Position numbers and translations under genes: made by a program. Of a stretch of DNA of 64,000 bases, positions 7,811 to 15,944 are shown one piece after another. Within the stretch, counting starts at the first letter, position 1, and each line of letters starts with the position of its first letter. The notes beneath the pieces are model-generated. The model made no database searches. It worked only from the letters and a program-made list of their open reading frames with translations, and was not told where the DNA came from. Source of the stretch: DATKPE01 sp035524335 (lineage in GTDB: Bacteria > Bacteroidota > Ignavibacteria > UBA10030 > SZUA-254); NCBI GenBank assembly GCA_035524335.1, contig DATKPE010000047.1, forward strand, positions 62,001 through 126,000, written 5' to 3'.

Positions 7811-8604
7811 GGCGTCCTCGCGCGACGGAGGTCGAAGTCGACGATCAGGAGGCGGCCGAACACCGTTTTTTCAGACCTTGCATCGCGAACGGTCAGCGAA
7901 CTGTCCCGGGTGTACCAGAGCGAAGGTGCGTCGGGATGCCGCACCGGGAGCGGGACAAAGGCCGCCGGGGGATTCATCACCGCCGTGTGGGGGAGATTCC
8001 CGCTGACGATCACCGGCGTCCGGGGATATATCGTCGCAAACACACTGATCGTACCGAGCGCGCTCGTCTCTTCGGCTACCCCTGGTTTTTCGGGAAGATG
8101 GGTGCTTGCGACCACCACGTCCCGGAGCCCGCAGTCGATCACCGCCTGGAGGACTGCTTCGAAGCCGATTCCGTCCATTTCCGTGTAATGGGTGTTGACG
8201 AGCGAGTCGATCGGAAACAGGGAAAAGACCGCGTTGCCTCCCTGGCGGTTGTTCAGTGTGATGGTCTCCCCGAAGGCGGTCCGCATGCCGGCCGCCGCCG
8301 CAAAGCGGTCGACGAAATCGGTCCTTGTCGCAACCCCCGGATACCGCGTGATTCCTTCGACCGCCAGGATGTCGATTTTTTCGCCCTGGACCGTTTTTGC
8401 GAAGGCCGCGATGGAGCTGTCCTCAATCCGTCCGTGATATCCTGAGAGATCGAGAGTACCGAGGATGAACGACATCTCCGGCGCGGAAGGCGTTTTCCCG
8501 GCCGGTGACGGAGGCGGGGCTTCCTTTCTGACCGCTTCCGGGGCCGGACAGCCCGAAACGAGGAGCAGGAGAACGGCGAGGAATATCTGCGGGTGCGTTC
8601 TCAT
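7807..8604 (-). CDS. Lipoprotein of the endonuclease/exonuclease/phosphatase fold, lying inside a split helicase
   Basis: A 265-residue protein with a clear lipoprotein signal (hydrophobic stretch, then LLLLVSGC with the lipid-bearing Cys near residue 19) and a proline-rich linker. The body resembles the EEP fold: DILAVEG (usual Glu), QGGNAVFSLFPI, VVASTHLPEKPG (usual His). The later catalytic signatures are weak: the usual GDFN place reads SGNLPH and no terminal S-D-H is seen, so activity is doubtful. It is odd in place: the start is 6 bases after the stop of the helicase N-half, and its stop overlaps the ATG of the C-half. A periplasm-facing lipoprotein between halves of a cytosolic helicase is hard to explain. 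Confidence 0.75.
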   Translation of the reverse strand: MRTHPQIFLAVLLLLVSGCPAPEAVRKEAPPPSPAGKTPSAPEMSFILGTLDLSGYHGRIEDSSIAAFAKTVQGEKIDILAVEGITRYPGVATRTDFVDRFAAAAGMRTAFGETITLNNRQGGNAVFSLFPIDSLVNTHYTEMDGIGFEAVLQAVIDCGLRDVVVASTHLPEKPGVAEETSALGTISVFATIYPRTPVIVSGNLPHTAVMNPPAAFVPLPVRHPDAPSLWYTRDSSLTVRDARSEKTVFGRLLIVDFDLRRARTP

Positions 8605-8610
8605 TTCTGT

Positions 8611-9597
8611 CTACTCCATCGCCCGCCGCAGGATCTCATTGGCCACATTCAGAATCGCCTGTGTGCTCCTGTAATTTTCCTCGAGAGTGATGACCGTGCA
8701 GGGTCCGACCGACTCGGGAAAATCGAGGATGTTCCTGATGGTGGCTCCGCGGAACGAATAAATCGACTGGGAGTCGTCTCCGACGACCATCACATTCCCG
8801 TGGCGGCCCATGAGGAGCCGGACGATATCGGCCTGGAGGCGGTTGGTGTCCTGGTATTCATCCACCATGATGTACCGGTAGGTGCCGGAGATCTCGTTCC
8901 GGAGCGCTTCATGCTCGGTGAGCAGTTTAGTGAGGAAGAGAAGCAGATCGTCGTAATCCATGAGATTGTGCGCCCGCTTGTACTCCGTGAAGAGGGCGTG
9001 CACGCGGGCGATATCCTCCCCGAGCTCCAGATAGTGCGGGTAATCACTGCTCAATATCGCGTCGACCGGGATTGTTGTGTTGACTGAACGGCTGTAGAGG
9101 TCGTACAGCGTTTCCTTTCTCGGGAATCTGCGGCTTCCGGTGTCCAGCTTCAGCCGGGTGCGGATGAGGTTTACGACATCTTCGGCGTCGCGCTGATCGA
9201 GGATCGTGAAATTGCGGTCAAAACCGAGGACGGGAGCGTATTTCCGGAGGATAAAATTGGCGAATGAATGGAAGGTGCCTCCCGCGACGTTTTCACAACG
9301 GTGATCGAGAAGGAGAGAGGCCCTGCGGAGCATCTCCTGCGCCGCCTTCCGGGTGAAGGTCAGGAGAAGGATGTGCTCCGGTTTGACGCCGAGCTCGACG
9401 AGGTAGGCGACGCGGTAGACGATCGTCCTTGTCTTGCCGGTACCGGCGCCCGCGATGACGAGATAGGCGCCGTCGACGGAGACGACGGCTTTGTACTGTG
9501 CCGCATTCAGCTCCTTCTCGTAATCGATCCGGAACTGCCGGGGGTGCACGATGTGCAATTCCCCGGTGCCCGGTTTTTTGAGGGTATATTTTTTCAC
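8611..9597 (-). CDS. UvrD/PcrA-like helicase, N-terminal half (domains 1A/1B) as a separate ORF
   Basis: A 328-residue protein with the Q-motif (LNAAQYKAV, residues 30-38), Walker A GAGTGKT (50-56), motif Ia LLTFTRKAAQEML, Walker B DEYQDT (246-251), motif III GDDSQSIYSFRGA (273-285) and motif IV EENYRST (around 307). It ends ILNVANEILRRAME and stops, exactly where intact helicases run on into domain 2A. The missing half is encoded 0.8 kb downstream at 6797-7810. The two together make about 665 residues, normal for UvrD/Rep. A promoter-like element lies at 9651-9681. The half could bind and hydrolyse ATP poorly alone, since motifs V and VI are in the other half. Confidence 0.92.
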   Translation of the reverse strand: MKKYTLKKPGTGELHIVHPRQFRIDYEKELNAAQYKAVVSVDGAYLVIAGAGTGKTRTIVYRVAYLVELGVKPEHILLLTFTRKAAQEMLRRASLLLDHRCENVAGGTFHSFANFILRKYAPVLGFDRNFTILDQRDAEDVVNLIRTRLKLDTGSRRFPRKETLYDLYSRSVNTTIPVDAILSSDYPHYLELGEDIARVHALFTEYKRAHNLMDYDDLLLFLTKLLTEHEALRNEISGTYRYIMVDEYQDTNRLQADIVRLLMGRHGNVMVVGDDSQSIYSFRGATIRNILDFPESVGPCTVITLEENYRSTQAILNVANEILRRAME

Positions 9598-9650
9598 CTG
9601 CGGTAAAAGGAAGTATCACGGAACAGCGCCGTCGACGAACGGAATTGTCC

Positions 9651-9681
9651 CAAATATATCAAATGCCCGGGGAAATGGCAA
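9651..9681 (-). promoter_or_regulatory. Bacteroidota-type promoter candidate for the split helicase operon
   Basis: Minus-strand TTG-N20-TATATTTG. The -7 element matches TAnnTTTG perfectly. It lies 53 bases before the ATG at 9597, in a gap without other genes. Confidence 0.6.
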
Positions 9682-9739
9682 CGATTCCGGCTTTGTCCCC
9701 GGGAATGAGCATCCGCAGGTGCAGTCCCTCCCTGAGGAG

Positions 9740-11761
9740 TTACCTCCAGCCGAGTGCGCCTGTCTTAACCAGATCTTCGATGTAATGCGCCACCTCTTCG
9801 GCGGGGATCTGACCGAACTCCAGATTCAGCTCGGCGGCAATCGCACTCACCGTCTTTTTTCCGTCAACAAAATTCACCAGCTCGAACCGTGCATCGCCGT
9901 CGAGCGTGAATGCGGGTGACCGGTACCACGCGGCGGCGGCCGAATCGAGCTTCCGCTCCGGCAGACCGAAGTCGAGAGGTCCCCGGGTTGTACGGATCGG
10001 AACCCGGGAGTCCGTCGGTTCCGGCCGGTCGGGCGCGGTCCCGCCGGGGGGGAGCGATTCCGCGAGAGAACGGGTCAGCATGCCGGTCAGTACCTTGATC
10101 TGATCGAGGTGTGCGCCGACCGCGCGGCGCGCCTGCGGCGACGCATTGAATTCGAGTATGGATCCCATTTCCTCCAGTTCCACCCTCTGCTGAAAATCGA
10201 GCAGGTCGCTCCGTTCGGAGGGACGTGCGCTGGGGGGAAGCTGGATCGCCTTGCGAGCCGCCGCAGCCAGCCGGTCTGCTCCCCGCTCGTAGACGAGCGA
10301 CGCGAGATCGACGGCTTCCGCCGAATCGAGATTGGCGAGATACCAGGCTGTCCCGGCCGCAATCATTTCGTTCCGGAGAAGTTCGGTCTGATCGACTTTG
10401 TCCGGGGTATCCTCGGAGGTATGGTGTGTGTAGTCGGAATGACTGAACATGACCGCGGGAATTTTTCTGTCGATGCACATCATATGATCGCTTCCGCCGG
10501 TATAGGGACTGATACGGTAGTTGAATGCCGCGCGGCTCCCGCGAAGGGAGGTCAGTCCCAGCCGGTCCGTCATCCCGGCCATGTTTTCGATCACTTCGTT
10601 CAGACAGGACGGGATCGACGCCGGTGTTCTCGTCAGGTACAGCTGGGAATGAAGGAGTTCGGGATGCTCGCCCACCATGTCGAGATTCAGATCGGCCAGG
10701 ACGGAGCCCTCGAGCCTTGGTCCGCGGAATTCCACATGCCGGTCGATGTAGGCCATCGTCCCATTCCACTCGGGAACCCAGAGGAAACGCAGAGATCGCC
10801 GCGGCCTCGGGAGGAGATGCTCGTCGATCAGCGATTTGAGCGATCGCACGATATCGAGGATCGCCCCGGATCCGCTCGCATTGTCATTGGCCGATTCTTT
10901 CGGATGATCGAGATGGGCGGTGAAGACGATTTCCCTGTCCGGCTGTTCCGTCCCGGGGATCCGTGCAACGACGACGTCCATGAAGTAGGGCTCCAGCCCG
11001 GTGCCCTCGACTTTGCCGTGGAGAACCACTTTCGTTCCCGCCAGGAGCAGATCCCTGAGCCTGTCCCCCTGCCGTTTGGTGAGATTGAATCCGAACGTGA
11101 CGCGCGGGAGTTCTTCCGTCCGCGGCCAGAGCCCCGTATACTGGAGCATGTCGGGATATGTTTTCGCCCGGTCATCATCGAGGTAGCAGACGACCGCCCT
11201 GGCGCCGTATTTCAGGACGGCGAGCCGGTGCACGTCGCCGCCGTAACCGGTCGCAAGGACGATCTTGCCCCTGACGTCCTTTCCGGCGTAATCCGCCTCG
11301 TGCGTCCCTTCCCCAACCCAGACCAGTTCCGCCGTCACATCGCCGGGATTCGAATAGGTCATCACGCTCATGGCGATTTCGGGATATCCGACAATGCGTT
11401 CCCGGGAAGGTGAAACCATCTCGAGCTCCGCCGACCGGATGTCCCATCCGGACGGGGATTGCCATGTCTGGTAGACCTTTTTCCCGTCCGACGGATAGCT
11501 TTCGATGAAGGCATCCTGTTCGGTCAGGCCGTACGCGCGGAGCCGGCCCAGAACGTAATTGGCGGCGTCCCGGTATCCCCTCGAGCCCTGAATGCGGTGA
11601 TGCCGCGTAATGGCGATGACATGTTCCTTCGCGATCTCTCCGCTTAAATGATTTTTGAGCAGATCGCGCGTCGCGCTGTTCATGAGATCCTGATGCGGCT
11701 GTGCCACCCCGGCCGAAATCATGAGGAAGGCGAGAGGCAACAGCAGGACGAGTCGTTTCAT
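9740..11761 (-). CDS. Secreted M28-family zinc peptidase with PA-like domain
   Basis: A 673-residue exported peptidase. The signal peptide is MKRLVLLLPLAFLMISAGVAQ. An N-terminal part leads into a PA-like insert (KDVRGKIVLATGYGGD, then a stretch ending ARAVVCYLDD), followed by the M28 catalytic domain: TAHLDHP (first zinc His), ANDNASGSGA (bridging Asp), VPEWNGT (catalytic/zinc Glu region), LDMVGE (zinc Asp) and GGSDHMMC/FSHSDYTHHTSEDT (last zinc His). The C-terminal 170 residues are helical and may bind substrate. It is likely an aminopeptidase or carboxypeptidase used for protein scavenging. It is the last gene of a run with the membrane protein and M1 peptidase upstream. Confidence 0.88.
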   Translation of the reverse strand: MKRLVLLLPLAFLMISAGVAQPHQDLMNSATRDLLKNHLSGEIAKEHVIAITRHHRIQGSRGYRDAANYVLGRLRAYGLTEQDAFIESYPSDGKKVYQTWQSPSGWDIRSAELEMVSPSRERIVGYPEIAMSVMTYSNPGDVTAELVWVGEGTHEADYAGKDVRGKIVLATGYGGDVHRLAVLKYGARAVVCYLDDDRAKTYPDMLQYTGLWPRTEELPRVTFGFNLTKRQGDRLRDLLLAGTKVVLHGKVEGTGLEPYFMDVVVARIPGTEQPDREIVFTAHLDHPKESANDNASGSGAILDIVRSLKSLIDEHLLPRPRRSLRFLWVPEWNGTMAYIDRHVEFRGPRLEGSVLADLNLDMVGEHPELLHSQLYLTRTPASIPSCLNEVIENMAGMTDRLGLTSLRGSRAAFNYRISPYTGGSDHMMCIDRKIPAVMFSHSDYTHHTSEDTPDKVDQTELLRNEMIAAGTAWYLANLDSAEAVDLASLVYERGADRLAAAARKAIQLPPSARPSERSDLLDFQQRVELEEMGSILEFNASPQARRAVGAHLDQIKVLTGMLTRSLAESLPPGGTAPDRPEPTDSRVPIRTTRGPLDFGLPERKLDSAAAAWYRSPAFTLDGDARFELVNFVDGKKTVSAIAAELNLEFGQIPAEEVAHYIEDLVKTGALGWR

Positions 11762-11778
11762 ATGGGTGTCCCGAAGAT

Positions 11779-12696
11779 TCAGATGGTGAGGAGAGGATTC
11801 GGATCGATGATCCCGTCGGAAGGGCCGTCGATCTCAGGTGTCTCTGGCACTTTCCGGGCGAAATAGGAAGTCTGAACCGCATAGAGGATCAGTCGCAGTT
11901 TGACCCTCCCGGCGATGTAGGCCTGCTGGAGGCAGATCAGAACGATGAGGCCGGCGGTTGATGGAGAGGGAAACCCGCCGGTCACGAGGTTATAGAGAAT
12001 CAGGAGGAGCAGTCCGGCGAGGAACACGGGGAGCGCGATTCCGATAACCGGGAGGAAGTGCCGGAAGACGAATCTGATCCCGTTTCCGAGCGCACGGCGC
12101 ATGTTCCTCTCGTCGGAGTCGATCGCGAAGATCCGGGCGTAATCGAAGATGACGGCGTAGATCAGCAGACCGAGATACCCGAGACCGGTCCGGATCCACA
12201 CACCCCAGTAGAGAACGGTCTGATACGGGTCGGGGCCGTAGACGATCCGGACGAACGCGGTTTCCAGGAACTGGATGCAATAACAGATGACCAGCACCGG
12301 CAGACTGAGGAGGAAGAGGCGGAGATACCGCGGAAACATCCGGCCCGCGTCGTTCCAGAATTCGCCGGCGTCGAAGCGGTCGTTCCGCAGGTAAAGGCCG
12401 AAGACTCCTCCTGAGAAAAACAGGATTCCGATGCCGTAGACCGCGGCGGCGAGGGCGATGAGCGTTTGGAACACCGGTCCGACGACGGTATTCCTGGACA
12501 TCAGCTCCAGGATCACCTCCGCGTCGAAGCCGGAGGCGAACGCACCGCCGGTAAACGAGTGTCCGGCGACAGTGCCGAGGACCGATCGGAACGGAAGGGC
12601 GACGATCAGCGCACTTCCGAGATTGAGGAGATAAAAGAGCAGGATCAGGGTTTTCGTCCGGAGGAGTTTGTGAAGCGCTTCTCTATAGTATCTCAT
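11779..12696 (-). CDS. Multipass membrane protein, function unknown
   Basis: A 305-residue protein with about six membrane helices, starting MRYYREALHKLLRTKTLILLFY. I do not recognise a family; it recalls the generic DUF4013-like or glycerophosphodiester-type membrane domains, without a decisive motif. I choose ATG 12696, which has GGAG six bases ahead; a TTG at 12714 is in frame but has no such site. It sits between two secreted metallopeptidases, 23 bases after the M1 gene and 17 before the M28 gene, so an operon is likely. A role in their secretion or in uptake of products is only a guess. Confidence 0.65.
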   Translation of the reverse strand: MRYYREALHKLLRTKTLILLFYLLNLGSALIVALPFRSVLGTVAGHSFTGGAFASGFDAEVILELMSRNTVVGPVFQTLIALAAAVYGIGILFFSGGVFGLYLRNDRFDAGEFWNDAGRMFPRYLRLFLLSLPVLVICYCIQFLETAFVRIVYGPDPYQTVLYWGVWIRTGLGYLGLLIYAVIFDYARIFAIDSDERNMRRALGNGIRFVFRHFLPVIGIALPVFLAGLLLLILYNLVTGGFPSPSTAGLIVLICLQQAYIAGRVKLRLILYAVQTSYFARKVPETPEIDGPSDGIIDPNPLLTI

Positions 12697-12719
12697 GGAT
12701 TCTCCGTCGCTCAACGCCG

Positions 12720-14726
12720 TCAGAACAGCCCCGCGACGACGTTCAGCATGTTGAAAATTTCCGGCTGGTCGAAGAGGGACTGGAACCAGAAGAGGACCCG
12801 GAGAGTGGCCGTGGTGACTCCGAGAGTCTGGTAATCAACCGTTCTGCTGTTGTTGGTGAGGTTGATGTCGAGCGGGATGAGCCTGTCCGGATCGACCGTT
12901 GCCGACACCAGCCGGGCACGGCGGGTGTACCGGAAGCGGGTCCAGGTATCCTTTCCGTCCCACTGTTCCCGCACGCGGGATCCGTCCTCGAATTTCGCCT
13001 CCACCGTAACCGGAAAGATGAACGTCCCGAGCCGCCGTACGTCGACCTCGCTTGCGTAGAGACGGCCGGTATCCGGGACGGAAGGGGCCGAATCGGCGGC
13101 CGGTCCGTTTCCCGTGAGGCGGTCGGTGAACCCGAACCCGCGCCCCGGGGAAATTTCCCGCGTCGTCACCTTGTCGATACTGTAGTCGAGGACCGCATTG
13201 GAATAAATTGCCTGATCGAAGAACCAGTTCAGATTCCGTCCGCTGACCTCGTTCGCAACGGCGATGAAATCCTTCGTCGTCGGGTGTCTGAACTTCCACC
13301 GGTTCACGTACGCTCTCATGATTCTGCGCATGGTTTCGGTGCCGAGATAATTCTGCAGGGTGGTCAGGAGAACTGCCGGCTTCGCGTAGGAATTGACCCC
13401 GTAGCTTGCCCCGGAATAATATTTCCATGCAAACCGGAGGGTGGGATCGTAGGAAGCGGCGCCCAGGTATTCGACGCGGTTCAGGGTCAGATCGTCGACG
13501 GTGAAACCGAGCAGATCGAGGAGATTGCCTGTCTGTCCGTACGCTTCCCGCATGATCTGGGTCTCGGTGAAGGTGTTGATCCCTTCATCCATCCAGCTCT
13601 CTTCGAACTCGTTCGATGCGAGGAGGTGGTACCAGTAATTGTGGCCGAATTCGTGGATGATGATCATTTCCGGAATCCGGCATCCCGCGGGAATGCCGTG
13701 CGTCGTCCATGCGGTGAAGAGGGTCGGATACTCCATTCCGGCCGATTCCCGCGCGCCCCGGCGCGGATCCACGACGGTCAGATTGGGAAACGGATAGTCG
13801 CCGTACCAGTCATGAAAATACTTCAATGCCGTTGCGGCGGCGGCCAGGTATCGCGGACCCTGCTCCCGGTGGTCGGGCTGCATGAGCACCCGGATGTCGA
13901 CCTGCTCCGCGCGGCCCCTGAATTCGACGTACTCCGGACTGGCCGTCCAGGCGAAATCGTGCACGTCTTCGGCATGGAAGCGGTGAGTTGTCGTGCCGTC
14001 GCTGTTCTGTTCCGATCCTGTTTCGAGACCGGTGGCGCCGACGATTTCGTTTTGCGGTAGGGTAATGTTGACGTTATAAACTCCGAAGTCGGCGAAAAAT
14101 TCGGACTGCGCGTGATACTGATGACAGTTCCAGCTCCCGTTCTCGAAGACTCCGATTTTCGGAAACCACTGGCCCGCGAAGAGGTACTCCGCCTTTCCGC
14201 CGCTCCGGGCTACCGGCGGCCGGGGGAATTTCGATGTAAAGACGGACGAAAGAACGAGAGTATCACCGGGCAGAACCGGGGAGGGGAGCGGTATCTCGAT
14301 GACCGTTCTGTCGTCGGTGTTGTCGTCGTCCGGATGGATATACCGGATCCGTCCGGTCAGCTCCTCACCGTTCTCGGTCAGAAGGGAACGGATCTGGCAG
14401 AATCCCCAGCGGGCGCTGTCGGCAGGAGACTGGTCCGGAAGATCCTCCGATTCCATCATGAAGGTCGACCGGTTGTTGCGGAATGCATTCAGGTAGAGAT
14501 GCATCTCGATGGACCGGACGGTGTCGGTTCCTTCGTTCCGCCAGCGGAGCTTCTCACGTCCCTCGAGCGTGAACCGTGCGGGGTCGTACCTCGCATCGAT
14601 ATCATAATTTGCGATCCGGGGACTGAGGGGAGACGGAAAGATTGTGTTTTGCCCGGAGGCGGCGGTCACCGGCAGGAGAAGCGCGGTGCAGATGACCGGG
14701 AGGATGCGTGAACGGCGGAAGCTCAT
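12720..14726 (-). CDS. Secreted M1-family (gluzincin) metallopeptidase
   Basis: A 668-residue exported protein with a signal peptide ending near TAASGQ. The N-terminal beta domain (YDIDARYDPARFTLEGREKL) is typical of M1 aminopeptidases. The zinc site is HEFGH followed 18 residues later by Glu in EESWMDEG, and GMEYPTLF stands in for the GxMEN exopeptidase loop. The C-terminal 130 residues form a separate beta-rich part. M1 enzymes remove N-terminal residues from peptides; the Gly-Met-Glu-Tyr variant of the loop is also seen in the Bacteroidota branch. It is the first gene of a set with a membrane protein and an M28 peptidase. Confidence 0.9.
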   Translation of the reverse strand: MSFRRSRILPVICTALLLPVTAASGQNTIFPSPLSPRIANYDIDARYDPARFTLEGREKLRWRNEGTDTVRSIEMHLYLNAFRNNRSTFMMESEDLPDQSPADSARWGFCQIRSLLTENGEELTGRIRYIHPDDDNTDDRTVIEIPLPSPVLPGDTLVLSSVFTSKFPRPPVARSGGKAEYLFAGQWFPKIGVFENGSWNCHQYHAQSEFFADFGVYNVNITLPQNEIVGATGLETGSEQNSDGTTTHRFHAEDVHDFAWTASPEYVEFRGRAEQVDIRVLMQPDHREQGPRYLAAAATALKYFHDWYGDYPFPNLTVVDPRRGARESAGMEYPTLFTAWTTHGIPAGCRIPEMIIIHEFGHNYWYHLLASNEFEESWMDEGINTFTETQIMREAYGQTGNLLDLLGFTVDDLTLNRVEYLGAASYDPTLRFAWKYYSGASYGVNSYAKPAVLLTTLQNYLGTETMRRIMRAYVNRWKFRHPTTKDFIAVANEVSGRNLNWFFDQAIYSNAVLDYSIDKVTTREISPGRGFGFTDRLTGNGPAADSAPSVPDTGRLYASEVDVRRLGTFIFPVTVEAKFEDGSRVREQWDGKDTWTRFRYTRRARLVSATVDPDRLIPLDINLTNNSRTVDYQTLGVTTATLRVLFWFQSLFDQPEIFNMLNVVAGLF

Positions 14727-14762
14727 ACAGCGTTCCGGAAGTAAGTGGAAGTGTGCCGCCGG

Positions 14763-15254
14763 TTATCGTTTCACGACGAGACAGCCCGACATGATATCAT
14801 GAAGGGCCTGTTTCTGCTGTGTGAAGCCGGCGATAAGAAAGCCGATGCCGAGGATCAGTGAGGAAATCAGCCGGCCGAAATAGCGGCCGCTTGCCCTGCC
14901 GAACGAGACCGGCCCGCCGGTCATATCGACGACCTGAATTCCGAGGACCAGTTTTCCGATGGTCGCGCCCCGTTTTGATTCCATCAGTGCGTAATAGAGC
15001 CAGCAGAGGATGAAAAATCCCGCCGACGTGAAGAGATACGCCCCAGTGAGAGCAAGGAGAAAGCCGAGCGGGGCGTCGGTCACGTCGTCGACATTCAGCG
15101 CGCCCAGACCGAGGATGCCGGCCGTGGGGAGAAGAAGGATGATGAACAGGATCCCGAGAAGGATTTTATCGATTATCCATGCACCGAATCTTTTCCAGAA
15201 TCCGGCATAGGAGAACACCGGGGGCGTCGTCATTGAAGGAGTCTGTGCGTCCAT
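14763..15254 (-). CDS. RDD family membrane protein
   Basis: A 163-residue protein of the RDD family, with AGFWKRFGAWIIDKILLG at the N-terminus (R and D of the name), hydrophobic helices, and RGATIGKLVLGIQVVD before the last helix pair. RDD proteins are small membrane proteins, some linked to ion or sodium transport; the role here is unknown. It is preceded by a promoter-like element at 15328-15358, so it is probably transcribed on its own or together with the M1 peptidase 36 bases downstream. Confidence 0.88.
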   Translation of the reverse strand: MDAQTPSMTTPPVFSYAGFWKRFGAWIIDKILLGILFIILLLPTAGILGLGALNVDDVTDAPLGFLLALTGAYLFTSAGFFILCWLYYALMESKRGATIGKLVLGIQVVDMTGGPVSFGRASGRYFGRLISSLILGIGFLIAGFTQQKQALHDIMSGCLVVKR

Positions 15255-15327
15255 GGTCGTACCGGCTGTCGATGTGAGGGGTTGTTTTTCCTCTTGTACG
15301 GAAAAGGCATACGGATGTTCGGCCGCG

Positions 15328-15358
15328 GAATAGTACGAAATTCCGGAGGAGAATTCAA
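15328..15358 (-). promoter_or_regulatory. Bacteroidota-type promoter candidate for the RDD gene
   Basis: Minus-strand TTG-N20-TACTATTC in the 114-base gap 15255-15368. The spacing fits the other candidates; the second half of the -7 box is weak. Confidence 0.35.
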
Positions 15359-15368
15359 CATCTTCCGA

Positions 15369-15938
15369 TTATCCGTTCAGAATGAGCCGTTTCCGGAGGT
15401 AGCCGGCGCATTCTTCCGGTGAGGAGACGACCCGGACGAGGGAGGTGATTTTCCCCGGCCGGCCCGGAAGGGCCTCGTCCCTGAGCAGATCAAGAACGCC
15501 GGTCCAGAACGGTCCGAGGAGCATCAGCGGTTTTTCCTCCATCAGCTTCTTATTCAGCAGTTCCCAGACGGCGGCGAATTCCAGAAGTGTGCCGGTGCTC
15601 CCGCGAAGAACGACGTACGCATCCCCGGTCTCGATCAATGTGGTGATCCGTTCAAACAGCGTGGTCCGCTCGATGATGCGGTCGAGATAGCGGTTGGGAT
15701 TTCTGCTGAAGAGGGGAACGGTGACGCCGATTGCGGCGCCGCCGGCCTCCTGTGCGCCCCGCGCTGATGCTTCCATGGTGCCGCCGTATCCGCCGTTGCA
15801 GATGGTGAATCCCTGTCGCGCGAGTTCCCTGCCGAGGGCGAGGGCGACGCGGTATTCATCATCCCCCGGATGCGGCGTCGAACTCCCGAAGACGGTCACC
15901 ACCGGGCGGCGGTTGTCCGCAGCTCTGCTCGCGTCCAT
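15369..15938 (-). CDS. LOG/TIGR00725-type Rossmann protein
   Basis: A 189-residue cytoplasmic protein with the LOG (lysine decarboxylase-like) fold. It shows VTVFGSS at the start, ICNGGYGGTMEASARGA near residue 47, and LRGSTGTLLEF near residue 110 in place of the usual PGGxGTxxE. True LOG enzymes hydrolyse nucleoside 5'-monophosphates of cytokinin type; the TIGR00725 branch is of unknown role. The altered PGGxGT (RGSTGT) makes catalysis uncertain. It follows the TonB receptor with 6 bases between. Confidence 0.8.
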   Translation of the reverse strand: MDASRAADNRRPVVTVFGSSTPHPGDDEYRVALALGRELARQGFTICNGGYGGTMEASARGAQEAGGAAIGVTVPLFSRNPNRYLDRIIERTTLFERITTLIETGDAYVVLRGSTGTLLEFAAVWELLNKKLMEEKPLMLLGPFWTGVLDLLRDEALPGRPGKITSLVRVVSSPEECAGYLRKRLILNG

Positions 15939-15944
15939 CCGGAA

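Noticed and set aside
10109..11413. 434-codon frame antisense to the M28 peptidase
   Set aside because: Shadow frame; the M28 zinc ligands are clear on the minus strand.
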